Positions 16,236 to 23,243 of a stretch of 43,991 nucleotides of DNA are shown one piece after another (within the stretch, counting starts at the first letter, position 1; each line of letters begins with the position of its first letter). Where the stretch lies: positions 1 through 43,991 of the forward strand of contig CAMQZC010000022.1 in assembly GCA_947039485.1 (NCBI GenBank), written 5' to 3'. The position numbers and the translations under genes are program-made. The notes below the pieces were generated by a model, which had not been told where the DNA came from, made no database searches, and saw only the letters and a program-made list of their open reading frames with translations. The stretch comes from an uncultured Verrucomicrobiales bacterium (GTDB lineage Bacteria > Verrucomicrobiota > Verrucomicrobiia > Verrucomicrobiales > Akkermansiaceae).

Positions 16236-17405
16236 ATGAGTGAAGAATCGACATCCGATACGGAAGAGCAGAGCTGGGGCAAGCGCCTCATCAACTCCAT
16301 TATGGGCGTTGGGTTTGGTTTTGTCATTATAGCTTTAGCCTCTGGATTTCTCTTTGATAATGAGGGCAGCTATATAAATCAGAAAATGGGCTTGGAGGAG
16401 GCGCAGGGTATCACTGTCGCTATCAATGATGTTGAGGTTGTGAGGCCTGAGCTTGACGGCAAGCTGCTGCATGCGACTGCGGAGGCGTCGACTCGAGATG
16501 TGCTGAGTGATGCTCTTTTCTGCATCAGCTATCAGGGCATGCAGTTGGAGCGCAAGTTGGAGTTCTACCAGTGGGAGGAGGACGATGATACCCGCAAAAA
16601 CAATAACGGCCGCGCCCGCACGACCTACAACTATCGTCGTGTGTGGGTAGATAGCCCCATCAATTCAGGTAGGTTCCATGAGCGTAAAGGTCATGAAAAC
16701 ACGGTTTTGATATCAGGCATGGATCCCATGACGGAGTATGCACGCAAGGTTCGCTTTGGTGGCTACAGTCTCAGCTCCTCGCAAGTTCGCATGATGGGCA
16801 ATGAGCGTAGCTATAGCCTCTCGGGCTACAAGCCTCCCGTGCTGCAGCAGCCCTCAAGGGTTGAGGGTGATTATCTGATGATTAGTAAGCAGACGACTAC
16901 TAGTCCTCAGATTGGCGATATGCGCGTGAGTTGGAATGTGATTGAGCCCAAGCAGATTGTGAGTGTTGTTGCTCAGCAGCGTGGCGCGAGCTTTAGCCCT
17001 TATGTCTCTAAGTCTGGGGCCAAGGTATCATTGTTGGAGATGGGGCGATTGAGCGCTGAAGAGATGTATGCCGCAGCCCACAGCTCTAACGTGTTTTATA
17101 CATGGGTGATTCGTATTATTGGTACTTTTGCGCTTATGATTGCCTTTTGCCTCATACTCTCACCGCTGAGTTACTTTGCGAGTTTTGTGCCGTTTCTTGG
17201 GCAGATTGTTGGTTTTGTTACTTTTGTGCTTGGCTGCCTTCTAGGGTTTACGCTTTCTGTGCTTATTATTGCTGTGTCTTGGTTTTTCTTCCGCCCTATG
17301 GTTGCTATTGCTATGATCTTGGGGATCGGCTGTATTATCTACGGAGTCATCAAATTGAGGAGGAAGAAGCGACTGCTTGCATCAGACTCGGTGGAGCAGG
17401 GCTAG
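16236..17405 (+). CDS. TMEM43-family membrane protein
   Basis: 389 aa from the ATG at 16236; an in-frame start at 16182 would overlap the previous gene and add a poor N-terminus. The architecture matches TMEM43 (LUMA, DUF1625): one N-terminal TM helix (~17-40), a large ~240-residue soluble domain outside the membrane (with WVDSPINSGRF...GHENTVLISGMDPM), and a cluster of C-terminal TM helices (~287-380) ending in a basic tail. Eukaryotic TMEM43 is an inner nuclear membrane/ER protein; bacterial members are widespread with unknown function. It is the last gene of the TPR-TPR-TMEM43 cluster. Confidence 0.75.
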   Translation: MSEESTSDTEEQSWGKRLINSIMGVGFGFVIIALASGFLFDNEGSYINQKMGLEEAQGITVAINDVEVVRPELDGKLLHATAEASTRDVLSDALFCISYQGMQLERKLEFYQWEEDDDTRKNNNGRARTTYNYRRVWVDSPINSGRFHERKGHENTVLISGMDPMTEYARKVRFGGYSLSSSQVRMMGNERSYSLSGYKPPVLQQPSRVEGDYLMISKQTTTSPQIGDMRVSWNVIEPKQIVSVVAQQRGASFSPYVSKSGAKVSLLEMGRLSAEEMYAAAHSSNVFYTWVIRIIGTFALMIAFCLILSPLSYFASFVPFLGQIVGFVTFVLGCLLGFTLSVLIIAVSWFFFRPMVAIAMILGIGCIIYGVIKLRRKKRLLASDSVEQG

Positions 17406-17499
17406 GCTGAGTTCTGCGCTGTTTTCTCCGCTGCGCCAGTAGCTCTGCTGCTGGTTGTGATGCTGGTCGGGGCCGTGGTGGAGTATGGGACTTTAGGCT

Positions 17500-17528
17500 T
17501 GCTTTTAGGGGCTTGTACTGCTAGGATG
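17500..17528 (+). promoter_or_regulatory. predicted metG promoter, near-leaderless
   Basis: TTGCTT (17500-17505), 17-bp spacer, TAGGAT (17523-17528). The metG ATG begins 8 nt after the -10 box, so the expected transcript starts within about 2 nt of the start codon. No ribosome binding site fits in that space. Confidence 0.5.
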
Positions 17529-17536
17529 CCTACGCT

Positions 17537-19159
17537 ATGTTTTACATCACCACAGCTATTGATTACACGAACGGTTCCCCGCATATTGGTCACGCCTACG
17601 AGAAGGTTCTCGCAGACGTTTTGGCACGCTGGAAGCGAATGTGTGGTGAGGAGGTTTACTTTCTGATGGGTGTGGATCAACACGGCCAAAAGGTGCAGCA
17701 AAAGGCTGCTGAATTCGGCATGGAGCCTCTGCAGTATGCTGAGGAGGCTACGGCGCGTTTTGTGGCTCTCTGGGAGAAGCTGGGCCTCTCTTACGATGGC
17801 TGGGCTGCGACGACTGATCCTCGTCACAAGCTTTGTGTGCAAAAGATTCTCACGATGCTCAAGGAGAAGGGCTGCCTTTATAAGAAGGGCTACAAGGGTT
17901 TTTACTCAGTGCGCCAAGAGCAGTTCTTGACGGACAAGGAGCGCGGTGAGGATGGTAGCTTTGGCTCCGAGTGGGGCGAGGTTGTCGAGCTTGAGGAGGA
18001 GAACTGGTATTTCAATCTCAGCACGCATGCTCCATGGCTCAAGGCTTTTGTCGAGCAGAGTGATGATGTGGTGAGTCCTGCTTTCCGCAAGCAGGAGCTG
18101 CTCTCCGCTATTGAGCGCTCCTTTGATAGCGATCTCTGCATCTCACGCCCTAAGGAGCGTCTGAGCTGGGGGATTCCTCTTCCTTTTGATGAGAATTTTG
18201 TAACTTATGTTTGGTTTGATGCGCTGATCAATTATATTTCCTTTGCTGGTTATTTGGCTGAGGAGGGCTCGGGCTTACCTGAGTTTGAGAAGCTCTGGCC
18301 TGCTGCTTGTGAGGTGATTGGCAAGGATATTTTGGTACCTGCGCACGGTGTGTACTGGCTGGCGATGCTACATGCGATGGGCTTCAGCGATGATCAGATG
18401 CCTAAGTTGCTGGTGCATGGCTGGCTCAATATCAATGGTGAGAAGATGTCCAAATCGACAGGCAATTCTATTGACCCGAATGTGGTTTGTGATGTGTTTG
18501 GCCCTGAGCCTTTGCGTTATTATTTGATTCGTGATACAAAGACGGGTTATGATAGCGATTATGATCCTGAGCGCTTTAAGATGCTTTTCAATACGGAGCT
18601 TTCCAACGATATGGGCAATTTGCTCAATCGCTCTAACAATATGTGCCAGCGTTACTCTGCTGGCGTGGTGAGCATCGGTGAGGCTGATGATGAGCTCTCT
18701 GCTGCGTTGCGTGCGAGTGTGGTGACTACTTACGAGCGCTTTGCCGCTCAGATGAATAGCTACCAGTGCTCCGAGGCGTTGGGGACGCTCAATGCTCATG
18801 TGGCGCTGTGCAATTCCTATATTGAGCAGACTCAACCATGGGTGCTGGCAAAGGATGAGGCGAATATGCCTCAGCTCCAGCGCGTGCTCCATCACTTGCT
18901 GGAGAGTTGCGCTCATGTGGGCTATCTGCTTGGCTGCGTCCTGCCAGATGCCTCTAATCGTATTCTCTCTCAGCTCAATGTTGATGTGGCGGATAAGTCT
19001 TGCTCAGACATGGCTTGGGGGCTGCTCTCTGATGGGCATCTCATCAATGAGCCTAGCATTATCTTCCCTCGTGCTCTGACTCCTGCAGAGAAGGAAGCGA
19101 TGGCTGAAAAGGCTGCCGCAAAGGCCGCCCGCAAGGCTGCTAATGCTGCTAATGCTTAA
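17537..19159 (+). CDS. metG: methionyl-tRNA synthetase
   Basis: 540 aa. Charges tRNA-Met with methionine in the cytoplasm, for both initiation and elongation. The class I signature HIGH is at residues 16-19 and KMSKS is near 304. FYITTAIDYTNGSPHIGHAYE at the start is diagnostic. The connective region (YKGFYSVRQEQFL) lacks zinc-binding cysteines, so this is the zinc-free MetG form. The anticodon domain (~360-500) is present. The C-terminal EMAP/tRNA-binding domain of long MetG is missing, and the protein ends in a Lys/Ala-rich tail (~515-540). Preceded by its own promoter and followed by a terminator, so it is monocistronic. Confidence 0.97.
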   Translation: MFYITTAIDYTNGSPHIGHAYEKVLADVLARWKRMCGEEVYFLMGVDQHGQKVQQKAAEFGMEPLQYAEEATARFVALWEKLGLSYDGWAATTDPRHKLCVQKILTMLKEKGCLYKKGYKGFYSVRQEQFLTDKERGEDGSFGSEWGEVVELEEENWYFNLSTHAPWLKAFVEQSDDVVSPAFRKQELLSAIERSFDSDLCISRPKERLSWGIPLPFDENFVTYVWFDALINYISFAGYLAEEGSGLPEFEKLWPAACEVIGKDILVPAHGVYWLAMLHAMGFSDDQMPKLLVHGWLNINGEKMSKSTGNSIDPNVVCDVFGPEPLRYYLIRDTKTGYDSDYDPERFKMLFNTELSNDMGNLLNRSNNMCQRYSAGVVSIGEADDELSAALRASVVTTYERFAAQMNSYQCSEALGTLNAHVALCNSYIEQTQPWVLAKDEANMPQLQRVLHHLLESCAHVGYLLGCVLPDASNRILSQLNVDVADKSCSDMAWGLLSDGHLINEPSIIFPRALTPAEKEAMAEKAAAKAARKAANAANA

Positions 19160-19190
19160 GAATACCAACCACGGTTGCTAAAATTTAATG

Positions 19191-19225
19191 AGCCGCGTTG
19201 CCTTTTGAGGTGACGCGGCTTTTTT
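19191..19225 (+). terminator. metG terminator
   Basis: Stem AGCCGCGT (19191-19198) paired with ACGCGGCT (19213-19220), loop of 14 nt, then five more T. It lies 31 bp after the metG stop. Confidence 0.85.
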
Positions 19226-19248
19226 GTTGAGTTCTAGCAGGCTGGGGT

Positions 19249-20046
19249 TCAGAGCTGGTCTTGGCTGGCTCTCTGGCGCATGGCCTTGAGGCGCGCGGCT
19301 GATTTTTTGCAGGCGCTGAGGGCGGCTTGTTGCGCGTTGCGTGCTTGTGCGGCTGTGAGGCCTACGGTTGCGCCGTTTTTGTTTTTCCACTTGTTGCTGA
19401 GGCCCACTGGGCTTTTCTGGTAGATTTGCGCATAGAGGCAGCAGGCTGCGATGTAGCTGCCTAGGGGGCTGGGGTGCGATCCATCGTTGAGGTGGAGCGT
19501 GTAGGGGGCGCGAGCTTTGTAGCGGTCATTGAGTAGCTTCCATGCTTCGCCTACGGGGGCTAGTTTAGCGTTGTTGCTCAGGGTTGCTTTGTAGTAGGTG
19601 TTGCAGGTGTCACGGTGCATGGCGAGGTCGAGTTTGCCTTTCTCATCGAGATGTGCCCAAGTGGCGTAGAGGAGGGGCTGCGCCTTGCCTCTCATGATGA
19701 GTTGGCACCACTTGCTTATGTAGTTGAGGCTCTCCTCGGGGCTGTAGGATGGGAGTTGGCTCTGCTCTTGGAGGATGACCCAGTGGTATTTGCCCTGCTG
19801 GATTTTGTTGCGTGTCTCGGCGAACTCTTCCATATGGTAGAGTGAGGAGAGGTGGATGCCGGGCTCGGCTATGATGTCGACTTGGCAGTTGTGTCCTGCT
19901 TTTCTAGCGAGTTGCTGGAGGATGCTGGGCAGCTCGTTGTAGAAGCTGTAGCTGTTGCCAAGAAGCAGGATGCGTGTGCTCTCTGCTCGCACTTGGCTGC
20001 TAAGCAATAGCAGGGCTAATAAGAAGATGTGGTATGCACAGGTCAT
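19249..20046 (-). CDS. secreted SGNH/GDSL-type hydrolase (DUF4886-like)
   Basis: 265 aa with an N-terminal signal peptide (hydrophobic residues ~6-18, cleavage likely after VRA-E). SGNH blocks are visible: LLLGNSYSFY with the nucleophile Ser and following Asn region near residue 30, VILQEQS near 92, and DGSHPSPLGSYIAACCLYA near 195 with the catalytic Asp-x-x-His. Such enzymes hydrolyse esters of lipids or carbohydrates in the periplasm; the substrate is unknown. The start lies 47 bp inside the 5-formyl-THF cyclo-ligase gene, so it is translationally linked to it. The C-terminal tail (AQARNAQQAALSACKK...) is helical and basic. Confidence 0.75.
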   Translation of the reverse strand: MTCAYHIFLLALLLLSSQVRAESTRILLLGNSYSFYNELPSILQQLARKAGHNCQVDIIAEPGIHLSSLYHMEEFAETRNKIQQGKYHWVILQEQSQLPSYSPEESLNYISKWCQLIMRGKAQPLLYATWAHLDEKGKLDLAMHRDTCNTYYKATLSNNAKLAPVGEAWKLLNDRYKARAPYTLHLNDGSHPSPLGSYIAACCLYAQIYQKSPVGLSNKWKNKNGATVGLTAAQARNAQQAALSACKKSAARLKAMRQRASQDQL

Positions 20047-20572
20047 GGCTGTCTCGGGGGATATGGCTTTCCATTTGCCATGGAAATGCGAGGGCGATTG
20101 CTGTGGCTTGGGTTGCTAGGGCTAGGTAGCGGTCGTAGTAGCCGCCGCCGTAGCCGAGTCTGCCCCCCTCGCGGTCAAAGGCGACTCCGGGGACGATGAT
20201 GAGATCGAGCTGCTGGGGTAGGATGCTGGGCGCGCTCGTGCTGGGGGCGAGGATGTGATGCTTGCCCATGTGGAGCTCTTGCTGCGGGTTGATGACGCGC
20301 TGGAAGGTCATCTGCCCCATGCTTTGGCAGCGTGGGAAGTAGTAGTGATGCTTGGGCAGTAGCTCCATGAGCTCAAGGAGCTGCACTTCGTGGGGCAGGG
20401 AGGCGTAGAGGGCTATGTTGAGGGGCGGCTTCTCGCTCAGCTTGGGGTAGCTCTCAATGAGCATTGCTCTGAGTTGCTGAGAGTGCTGCGCGATGCTCTC
20501 AGGGCAAAAGAAGTCGCGCTGCCTTTGCAGGGCAGCGCGACGAAACTTGGATTTCTCAGAGCTGGGGCTCAT
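20000..20572 (-). CDS. 5-formyltetrahydrofolate cyclo-ligase
   Basis: 190 aa, the usual length. It uses ATP to convert 5-formyl-THF to 5,10-methenyl-THF, returning a storage/inhibitory folate to the one-carbon pool. The signature PGVAFDREGGRLGYGGGYYDR is intact at ~130-150, and the N-terminal basic RRAALQRQRDFF substrate region is present. The ATG shares one base with the stop of the PgeF gene (TGATG), so the two are translationally coupled. E. coli names are ygfA/fau; I leave the symbol empty because usage varies. Confidence 0.9.
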   Translation of the reverse strand: MSPSSEKSKFRRAALQRQRDFFCPESIAQHSQQLRAMLIESYPKLSEKPPLNIALYASLPHEVQLLELMELLPKHHYYFPRCQSMGQMTFQRVINPQQELHMGKHHILAPSTSAPSILPQQLDLIIVPGVAFDREGGRLGYGGGYYDRYLALATQATAIALAFPWQMESHIPRDSHDLCIPHLLISPAIA

Positions 20573-21246
20573 CAGTGTGGGATTCGGCCAAAGAGGGCGA
20601 GCATGCGACCGGTGTTGCCTTTTTCTACTCGGTAGGAGTAGAAGGTCTCAATGTCTGAGGCGGTGTCGAGGCCCGCGTCTACGACGTTACCAGCCTTGAC
20701 GCCTGCTTCGATGAGTTGCTCTGTGATCTCACTTGCGATGTCGATTTCATAGTGAGGGGGGCGGATGCAGGGGGAGATGACCGCGATGCAGTTCTCAGCG
20801 TTGCTTCCATCAAACTTGTGCATGCACTTGAGTGCTTCGCCGACGATGTTGTGTTCTGTGCCGAGCTTGCCGGAGTGGACGAGGGCGCGGGTTCCGATGA
20901 CTTGGTCGTAGATCCAGACGGCTGCGCAGTCTGCTACATAGATGCCAAGGCAGCAGTCTGCGTTGTGAGAGCAGATGAGACCATCGACGCCTTCAACGGG
21001 GAAGGGGCTGCCGATGTCACCAACCATGGCGACGCGTGCACCATGTACTTGCTGGGCGCGACGCAGCAGCTTGGGGGAGATGCTTGCTTGCTCGAGCACT
21101 TCATTGTGTGCAGGCAAGAGGTTGGCGATGGTGGCCTTGCGGTCAGTAGAGATTTCTACCTCTGGGATGCGCGTAATAAAGCGCGCGATGTTTTGCGGTG
21201 CGTTGTTAAGGCGGTCGAGGTAAGAGGGGGAGTAGCTTTTCATCAT
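20572..21246 (-). CDS. pgeF: PgeF/YfiH-family multifunctional laccase-domain protein
   Basis: About 224 aa from the ATGATG at 21243-21246; longer frames overlap the MarR gene and add low-complexity sequence. The family (formerly 'polyphenol oxidase' or laccase domain) has purine nucleoside phosphorylase/adenosine deaminase activity and has been linked to peptidoglycan editing. Visible elements: QVHGARV (metal His), NADCCLGIYVADCAAVWIYD (metal Cys), and ALVHSGKLGT replacing the usual HAGWRGT. The third His is kept, but the WRG core is changed, so it is a divergent branch. It is in a run with MarR upstream and folate cyclo-ligase downstream. Confidence 0.8.
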   Translation of the reverse strand: MMKSYSPSYLDRLNNAPQNIARFITRIPEVEISTDRKATIANLLPAHNEVLEQASISPKLLRRAQQVHGARVAMVGDIGSPFPVEGVDGLICSHNADCCLGIYVADCAAVWIYDQVIGTRALVHSGKLGTEHNIVGEALKCMHKFDGSNAENCIAVISPCIRPPHYEIDIASEITEQLIEAGVKAGNVVDAGLDTASDIETFYSYRVEKGNTGRMLALFGRIPH

Positions 21247-21319
21247 GTGTCGGTGTGTTAGTGGGGGTGTGCTAGTATGCTCGAAGCTCGTTGAGCTGAG
21301 GCAAAGCGATGATAGGTTG

Positions 21320-21772
21320 TTATTTGACGATTTTCTTATGCTTGGCAATGACCTTGCTAGCTTGCTTGATGGAGCTGCTATTGGAGGTTTGCATCATATC
21401 TGCGAAATCTTGTGCGATGTTGCTGCGCATCTGCTCGACGACTTGACGGCCTTTGCTGGTGATGCGTACAAGAATCTTGCGGCGATCAGCTGCTGCTGTG
21501 CTGCGGGTAATGTAGTTGAGCTCTTGGAGCTTGTCCACCATGCCTGTTGCGGCAGCTGTGGAGTGTCCCATCATCTTGGCGATATTGCTCATGGAGAGAC
21601 CTTCTTCCTCTGCAAGGTAAGCGAGGAGGAAAAATTGAGGGTAGGAAAGGCGTCCCTCGCTCAGTTTTGGGGAAAGTCTGAGCATGCAGCTGCGCTGCGA
21701 AAAGATGACAAAATCAGCGAGTTTTTGCGCGTCTTCGCTGGCCATTGAGTTGGAGTGAGAGCTTTGTTTCAT
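21320..21772 (-). CDS. MarR-family transcriptional regulator
   Basis: 150 aa, the typical length. The winged helix-turn-helix is clear: LSYPQFFLLAYLAEEEGLSMSNIAKMMGHSTAAATGMVDKLQELNYITRSTAAADRRKILVRITSKGRQVVEQM, with the DRR wing motif (residues ~105). MarR proteins bind palindromic operators as dimers and release on ligand binding, often controlling their own and adjacent genes. Candidate targets here are its own promoter and the downstream pgeF-folate-SGNH genes (gap 73 bp). The ligand is unknown. Confidence 0.9.
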   Translation of the reverse strand: MKQSSHSNSMASEDAQKLADFVIFSQRSCMLRLSPKLSEGRLSYPQFFLLAYLAEEEGLSMSNIAKMMGHSTAAATGMVDKLQELNYITRSTAAADRRKILVRITSKGRQVVEQMRSNIAQDFADMMQTSNSSSIKQASKVIAKHKKIVK

Positions 21773-21800
21773 GAGTAAACGTTGTGAGTGTCCGACAACA

Positions 21801-21828
21801 ATATTACGGATTTCCTGACAATTTGCAA
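21801..21828 (-). promoter_or_regulatory. predicted promoter of the MarR gene
   Basis: Minus-strand TTGCAA (21823-21828), 16-bp spacer, TAATAT (21801-21806), giving a leader of about 20 nt before the ATG at 21772. No perfect MarR operator overlaps it. Confidence 0.4.
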
Positions 21829-21892
21829 GCTCAAAATGTCTTGCTTATCGTAGCATTTTTCCTCAAGTTAGGTGCATTCGTTTATCTGGCAT

Positions 21893-21919
21893 AGATATGG
21901 GACTCATTCTACCATATCT
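21893..21919. promoter_or_regulatory. inverted repeat upstream of the MarR gene
   Basis: AGATATGG (21893-21900) and CCATATCT (21912-21919), 11-nt loop. It is not followed by a T-run on either strand, so it is not an obvious terminator. It lies 120 bp upstream of the MarR start and could be an operator or a weak 3' hairpin for the gene ending at 21959. Confidence 0.35.
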
Positions 21920-21958
21920 TGTGCTTTGTTTTATTTGGTGCAAGTGAAGCACAATCTG

Positions 21959-22402
21959 TCAGGGTAGGAGCTTGAGGATGTCAAGTAGCTCTTTGCTGTA
22001 GAGCTTCGCGTTATCGATGCGCAGTAGCTCGGCTTTGATGTCTGTCCAGAGCTGGTGAAATTGCTTCATGTAGGTTTCAGTTGAGACGTAGTCGACGGGG
22101 CTTGGTTCAGGCAGGTTGAGCTGCGCTGACTGGAGCTTGCGCATGTCGCTACTCAGGGATTTTAGCGTAGATAGTTGGGCTTGCGTGCTTTGCTTGTCTT
22201 GGCAGGCGCTGAGGCTGTCCTTGCTTTTTTGCAGGATGATGAGCAGGGCTTTGCTGAGCTCTTGATGGTTGCTGATATGGCTGTAATCAGAGTTGCTCTC
22301 GTTAGCTATGGGAGTCTGCTCAGGCAGCTCATTAGCGTGGCTCAGAGCACTCAGCATCATGATTGTGATGAGTGCTTCGCGCTGGCAGTGGTGTAAAATC
22401 AT
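21959..22402 (-). CDS. hypothetical protein, probably exported
   Basis: 147 aa. The N-terminus (ITIMMLSALSHANE) looks like a short signal sequence with possible cleavage after SHA; the true start may be an internal Met at residue 15 or 16. The remainder is helical with a lysine/glutamate-rich pattern and no known motif. It overlaps the stop of the upstream two-TM zinc-ribbon gene by 4 bp (ATGA) and is the last gene of the valS transcript. Function unknown. Confidence 0.5.
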   Translation of the reverse strand: MILHHCQREALITIMMLSALSHANELPEQTPIANESNSDYSHISNHQELSKALLIILQKSKDSLSACQDKQSTQAQLSTLKSLSSDMRKLQSAQLNLPEPSPVDYVSTETYMKQFHQLWTDIKAELLRIDNAKLYSKELLDILKLLP

Positions 22403-23217
22403 TGTTGTTTAGATCTCAGGGGCTTGAATAAAATTTGCGCGGTACCACAGGCAGGGCAGCGGAACCATCGCTTGAAGATGATATGAATGACTGTGCTCAG
22501 GGATGGTAGACCGAACATGAAGCGATGCGCGAAGCGATTGTGTGAGTATTTTCTGCGTGTATAGATGTGCATGTTGCAGACGCTGCATCTAGCACTTGCG
22601 TCGATGATGATATCGAGGAAGAAGATGATTGCGAGTGCTCCCATCGCGCTATAGATGATGTAGGCATGCGGTTTGAAATAAATGAGCGTGAGGGCCGCGG
22701 CTAAGATGGCGATCTTGGTCAAGAAGACCAATAAGAAAAAGAGTGCGAAGAAGTAGGTTTGCCCTGATTTGCGGTGGCGCAGAGCTTGGTTTTTTTCTTG
22801 AGGGCGATTGCTTGCCATATCTGGGGCGCTCTCATTGCGGCGCTGGCGCAGCAATTCGGTAGCAGAAAATGGCTTTTGCTTAGGCCTGCTCTTGCGAATG
22901 ATTTGGCTTGGCAAAGTGGTAGCAAGGGGCCGCCGTTGATCAGTTATATGAACGCTGGTTTTGCTGGCTTTGCTTTCATTGAAATTGATATGATAGCCCT
23001 GCTGCTCAAGGTTCTTCCGGACAAAAAACTGGAGTTGAGTGAGTTTTTCCTTGCTCAGGCTGATACGGCGCTCAGGGAAGTAGTTCCATGAGCTCTCTAA
23101 GTCAGCCCAGATGCTCTCGATGTGTTGCTCGGCGAGCTGGGCGTCATTGCTGATACCCACGGTCTGCAGCGCTTGCTGCAGGCGTGGGTCCATTTCAGCG
23201 AAAATACTTTTACTCAT
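22399..23217 (-). CDS. hypothetical two-TM protein with split zinc-ribbon cysteines
   Basis: 272 aa. Residues ~1-75 are helical, 75-150 basic and low-complexity, and ~152-205 contain two transmembrane helices (YFFALFFLLVFLTKIAILAAALTLIYF and YIIYSAMGALAIIFFLDIII). After these come CSVC (~210) and CPAC (~256), forming a CxxC...CxxC zinc ribbon interrupted by ~40 residues that include a hydrophobic segment. It lies 26 bp after valS and overlaps the next gene by 4 bp, so it is co-transcribed. No function can be assigned. Confidence 0.6.
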   Translation of the reverse strand: MSKSIFAEMDPRLQQALQTVGISNDAQLAEQHIESIWADLESSWNYFPERRISLSKEKLTQLQFFVRKNLEQQGYHINFNESKASKTSVHITDQRRPLATTLPSQIIRKSRPKQKPFSATELLRQRRNESAPDMASNRPQEKNQALRHRKSGQTYFFALFFLLVFLTKIAILAAALTLIYFKPHAYIIYSAMGALAIIFFLDIIIDASARCSVCNMHIYTRRKYSHNRFAHRFMFGLPSLSTVIHIIFKRWFRCPACGTAQILFKPLRSKQQ

Positions 23218-23243
23218 GTGCTTTTTGCGGAAGCTATGTTTAG

